Origin: an uncultured Bacteroidales bacterium
GTDB lineage: Bacteria; Bacteroidota; Bacteroidia; Bacteroidales; UBA932
DNA length: 64,000 nucleotides
Assembly: GCA_946415475.1 (NCBI GenBank)
Contig: CAMKSQ010000007.1
Span: 1-64,000 of the forward strand
Direction of reading: 5' to 3'
Under the pieces are notes generated by a model that was given only the letters and a program-made list of their open reading frames with translations, ran no database searches and was not told the DNA's origin. Of the stretch, positions 61,445-64,000 are shown in pieces. How positions within the stretch are numbered: position 1 is the stretch's first letter; the number at the start of each line of letters is the position of its first letter. Position numbers and translations under genes: made by a program.

Positions 61445-62259
61445 TTCTTTTTCCTATAGAAGAGCCAGGTTATGGAAATCTTGGCGTCGGTGACGCCGAA
61501 GTACTGCCAGTTGCCGCTGTAGCGGTACATCAGGTGCTGGTTGGCCATACGGCCTTCGTAATAGCGGTAATGGGTGAGGATCGGGCCGATACCCACGCCG
61601 AGGTTCAGCCGGAAGTGCTCCCCGAAGGCAATGCTATAGCCACCGCCAATAGCGGCCAGGAAGTCTTCACCTTGGTATCCTTTACCATCCCTCTCGAAGT
61701 CATAATAACCGCCGCCGGCCTGTGCGTACACATACCAGCCGCCCAGCGGACGTTTCTTGGAAGGATACCATCGACCCCCCAGGTGTCCCTGCATCAGCTG
61801 GAAGCAGTCGGCGTTGTTGTTATAGGCACGCCAGGGAACAGTGGAGGTATAATCGGCAAAAACGCTCCAGTGTTTGCCCAGCGGCAGCTCCAGGCCCAGG
61901 TTCAGGGGAACCGTGTGGAATTTGGCCAGCACGGTGCCGGCCTCCATTACCAGATTGGTGGAGACGGCCAGCAGGGGAACCTTTTTCTCACGTCCGGCCC
62001 GGTCTTCCTTTGCAAGTTGTGTCTCCTGCGCATCGCTGCGGGGGAGGATGCCCGGCACAATGCCGTGTGTGTTAAGGACGATCATGTTCGTTTTTGCCAA
62101 GCTATCGGCTTGCAAAGGAAGGGGGACGGAGTGATAAGTTTCAGGCTGGGCTGATGCGCTCAGCGAAAGAGCCAGAAGCAGCGTAATCAGGCTCGTGCGT
62201 GTGAGGGCATGCGCGTGCGCACACGGGTATATCGACACCGTACTATACGGGTACGGCAT
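61441..62259 (-). CDS. DUF3575 outer-membrane protein, first gene of the fimbrial operon
   Basis: Start at ATG 62259 (272 residues); an ATG at 62295 is possible too. A hydrophobic signal segment (SLITLLLALSLSASAQ) leads into a beta-barrel-like domain of DUF3575 type: VSTNLVMEAGTVLAKFHTV, LELPLGKHWSVFADYT, GGRWYPSKKRPLGGWYVYAQ, GIGPILTHYRYYEGR. These proteins head DUF3575-DUF5119-fimbrillin operons in Bacteroidota and are thought to support pilus anchoring. It corresponds in role to the OmpA-like gene of the element-borne operon. Confidence 0.88.
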   Translation of the reverse strand: MPYPYSTVSIYPCAHAHALTRTSLITLLLALSLSASAQPETYHSVPLPLQADSLAKTNMIVLNTHGIVPGILPRSDAQETQLAKEDRAGREKKVPLLAVSTNLVMEAGTVLAKFHTVPLNLGLELPLGKHWSVFADYTSTVPWRAYNNNADCFQLMQGHLGGRWYPSKKRPLGGWYVYAQAGGGYYDFERDGKGYQGEDFLAAIGGGYSIAFGEHFRLNLGVGIGPILTHYRYYEGRMANQHLMYRYSGNWQYFGVTDAKISITWLFYRKKK

Positions 62260-62350
62260 CGTTACAAAGAACGATCTTAAAAGAGTCAAAATCACTAGTT
62301 AACACACACGGGGCCAGAATGTTAGGGGAGGCCCGCAGAATTATTGGATG

Positions 62351-62358
62351 CAAAGGTA
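62351..62358 (-). promoter_or_regulatory. -7 box (TACCTTTG) of the chromosomal fimbrial operon
   Basis: TAnnTTTG match on the minus strand about 92 nt upstream of the DUF3575 start. The -33 element is poorly conserved. Confidence 0.55.
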
Positions 62359-62536
62359 ATTATAAAATTATTTATAATCATTCGTTAAAAATTTTACTAA
62401 CGTTGTATTTTTTAAAAACTTTTTTGGGACTAATGCGCACCGATTTTTCGTGTGTTAATATTTGCAACATGTGCCATTATTTGCTTTGTAAGGCTGTTTT
62501 TAGCGTTTTTATGTTTCATTTTTAGCCCAAAAAATG

Positions 62537-62566
62537 TTCGATTTTCTAAAAAATATTGTATTTTTG
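62537..62566 (+). promoter_or_regulatory. Promoter of the AraC-type regulator
   Basis: TTCG at 62537-62540, 18-nt spacer, TATTTTTG at 62559-62566, 29 nt before the ATG. Confidence 0.5.
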
Positions 62567-62595
62567 TTCTAGAATTTGTTTGTGAAACCCTGCTG

Positions 62596-63678
62596 ATGGA
62601 GTCTTCAATATCCTTAATTATCGCCTCTGCAGCTGCTTCTGCCATCCAGCTCACGGCCTGCCTCATCGGCGCTATCCAGTTATTCCGGCACCGGAAGGAA
62701 CTGGGGGATTATACGCGTGGGTTGCTGGCTATTTTCGCCGTCCTTTTTGTGGTATACTCCATCTACAAGGTAATCACCTTTTCCTTGCATCCGTACGACA
62801 ATCCTTATTCAACCCTGCTGGGTCCATACGTGGTTCTCTTCGGCCTCCTGGCGCAAGTGATGTCGCTGATCTATCCGCTGGGTATTGTCCGGCACAGGGT
62901 TTTTGCTCCGTTTCTGTTCCTCTTCGTGCCCTGGCTGGTCCTGTCCATGGTTTATGCTTTAATTCCGGAGTGGACGCCTCTTTATTCGCTGGCAGATTTG
63001 CGTATGCATCTGGGGGAAGCAAATGTGATTATCCGGCTGGTTACTGTGGGACTGTATATTCCTTATTTGGTTTATCTGCTGCACCTGCTCATGCCAGGTA
63101 TCATGAACCGGATGTCGTTGTCCCAGCACTATTTTGTGGCCTACGTCGTGTTAACCATTCTTGTGGGGTTGCTGCATTTTGCCTTCTACTTTACGGGCAA
63201 TCTGGTTTTCCACATTCTGCACCAGATTGCGCTGGCGGCCTTCTTCTACTGTATTGTGCTGTTTGACCTGGAGATTCGTCTGCTTCCCGGGGGAAATACA
63301 AATTCAGCATCGGACCAGGCCGATGCTGTCAAGCTGGAATATGTGTCTCGTCCCCTGTGGGAGCGCATCTGTGAGGCACTGGACCAGGACGAAGTATGGC
63401 GCCAGCCCTCTCTGTCGGTGGAAAGTCTGGCCCGTATATGTGGGTCCAACGTCCCTTATGTAATCAACTGTATCAAGAAAGAAACCGGCTACAGCGCCAA
63501 CGAATACATCAACCGCAAGCGCATCACCTATGTTTGCAAGCGGTTGGAGGAAAACCCCGAAATGAATTTGCAGGAGGTCTTCTTCGAGGCCGGTTACCGG
63601 GTAAGGACCACGGCCTGGCGCAATTTCCGCGAGATTGTGGGTGTCACCCCTTCAGAGTACCGTTTCTCCAAGCGCTAG
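62596..63678 (+). CDS. Membrane-bound AraC-type transcriptional regulator
   Basis: Start at ATG 62596 (360 residues, MESSISLI). Six or seven transmembrane segments (residues about 5-230) lead into a cytoplasmic linker and an AraC-type DNA-binding domain (about 265-360): LSVESLARICGSNVPYVINC, then YSANEYINRKRITYVCKRL, then FFEAGYRVRTTAWRNFREIV with VTPSEYRF. It could sense a membrane or surface signal. Its position head to head with the fimbrial operon suggests it controls it; this is inference. Confidence 0.87.
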   Translation: MESSISLIIASAAASAIQLTACLIGAIQLFRHRKELGDYTRGLLAIFAVLFVVYSIYKVITFSLHPYDNPYSTLLGPYVVLFGLLAQVMSLIYPLGIVRHRVFAPFLFLFVPWLVLSMVYALIPEWTPLYSLADLRMHLGEANVIIRLVTVGLYIPYLVYLLHLLMPGIMNRMSLSQHYFVAYVVLTILVGLLHFAFYFTGNLVFHILHQIALAAFFYCIVLFDLEIRLLPGGNTNSASDQADAVKLEYVSRPLWERICEALDQDEVWRQPSLSVESLARICGSNVPYVINCIKKETGYSANEYINRKRITYVCKRLEENPEMNLQEVFFEAGYRVRTTAWRNFREIVGVTPSEYRFSKR

Positions 63679-63688
63679 GTTATTTCCA

Positions 63689-64000
63689 CTACAAATCCAG
63701 CAAATTGCGGCGGTCCAGGAAGCGGTAGCTGGCGGCTTCGGCCAGATGGGCGGGTTCGATGTCCGGCGCATCGGCCAAATCGGCAATGGTGCGGGCAATT
63801 TTGACAATGCGCGTATAGGCCCGGGCGCTCAGGCCCAACTTGTCGATAATCTGCTCTAGCAGTCCCTTGCACGCTTCCGAGAGCGGACAAAAGCGCTCCA
63901 GCTGCTTCGAGCTCATCTCCGAATTGGTGAAGATGCCGCTTCCGGCAAAGCGATCCCGTTGCACCTCGCGCGCCCGGAGCACCCTGGCGGCAATGGCCGC
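63689..64000 (-). CDS. ComM/YifB-type Mg-chelatase-like AAA+ ATPase, 3' end only
   Basis: The frame runs off the right edge, so only the last about 103 residues are present. They carry ARVLRAREVQRDRFAG, FCPLSEACKGLLEQIID, GLSARAYTRIVKIARTIADL and AHLAEAASYRFLDRR, the Mg-chelatase C-terminal domain of YifB/ComM. These hexameric helicases promote branch migration during natural transformation. It converges with the AraC-type gene, 10 nt apart. Confidence 0.93.
   Translation of the reverse strand, partial: AAIAARVLRAREVQRDRFAGSGIFTNSEMSSKQLERFCPLSEACKGLLEQIIDKLGLSARAYTRIVKIARTIADLADAPDIEPAHLAEAASYRFLDRRNLLDL

Larger units (their letters stand above)
62296..62595. other. AT-rich divergent regulatory region
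   Basis: About 300 nt without a gene between the fimbrial operon and the AraC-type regulator. It is strongly AT-rich with poly-A/T tracts and contains a promoter in each direction (62351-62358 minus; 62537-62566 plus). No inverted repeat long enough for an invertible switch was seen. Confidence 0.6.

Noticed and set aside
62296..62595. Considered an invertible promoter switch for the fimbrial operon
   Set aside because: No inverted repeats flank either promoter and no invertase gene is nearby.

Overview
The window looks like a chromosomal segment from a gut-type Bacteroidales (phylum Bacteroidota). This is inferred from SusC/SusD genes, fimbrillin-family lipoproteins, BACON, DUF4906, DUF5119, DUF3575 and DUF6377-type proteins, many lipobox signal peptides, and promoters of the Bacteroidota form TTTG-N19-21-TAnnTTTG. 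An uncultured Rikenellaceae- or Cryptobacteroides-like lineage would fit, but no rRNA is present to confirm it.

Layout: (1) 176-12192, chromosomal genes: a collagen-repeat lipoprotein, a 5'-nucleotidase-like lipoprotein, a divergent TerB-like/Sel1-like pair, a small regulator-membrane protein operon and an Ig-like lipoprotein. (2) 12459-13301, a Bro-N (antirepressor/DinD-like) gene. (3) 13425-25495, a 12-kb integrative element inserted at the 3' end of tRNA-Leu(CAA). It has 19-bp att repeats, matching integrase arm-type motifs at both ends, a tyrosine recombinase, a YhcG-type nuclease, an excisionase-like regulator, a MobC-like protein without an intact relaxase, and a cargo operon of one OmpA-like outer-membrane protein and four Mfa/fimbrillin-type lipoproteins. 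(4) 25645-34724, an esterase-aroB-aroDA-aroC cluster followed by sufB-pnuC-sufC-sufD. Its genes carry several odd in-frame insertions: 51-nt palindromic units in aroB, a His/Cys-rich block in aroC, and dispersed repeat units in aroA and sufD. (5) 34714-49033, a polysaccharide utilisation locus: DUF6377 regulator, GH3, SusC, SusD, a modular surface lipoprotein, GH16 and CotH-like. The enzyme set points to a beta-glucan. (6) tsaE at 49030-49455. (7) 62259-49468 on the minus strand, a second eight-gene fimbrial operon (DUF3575, DUF5119, four fimbrillins, two large tip-like proteins) with a divergent membrane-bound AraC-type regulator. (8) The 3' end of a ComM/YifB-type gene runs off the right edge.

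The most notable points are the self-consistent integrative element carrying a pilus operon, a relaxase that appears cut away behind a mobC stub, the in-frame insertions in essential biosynthetic genes, the divergent TerB/Sel1 pair sharing a domain, and several promoters whose -7 box lies only 4-9 nt from the start codon. Everything here was read by eye; family assignments come from recognisable motifs and not from searches.
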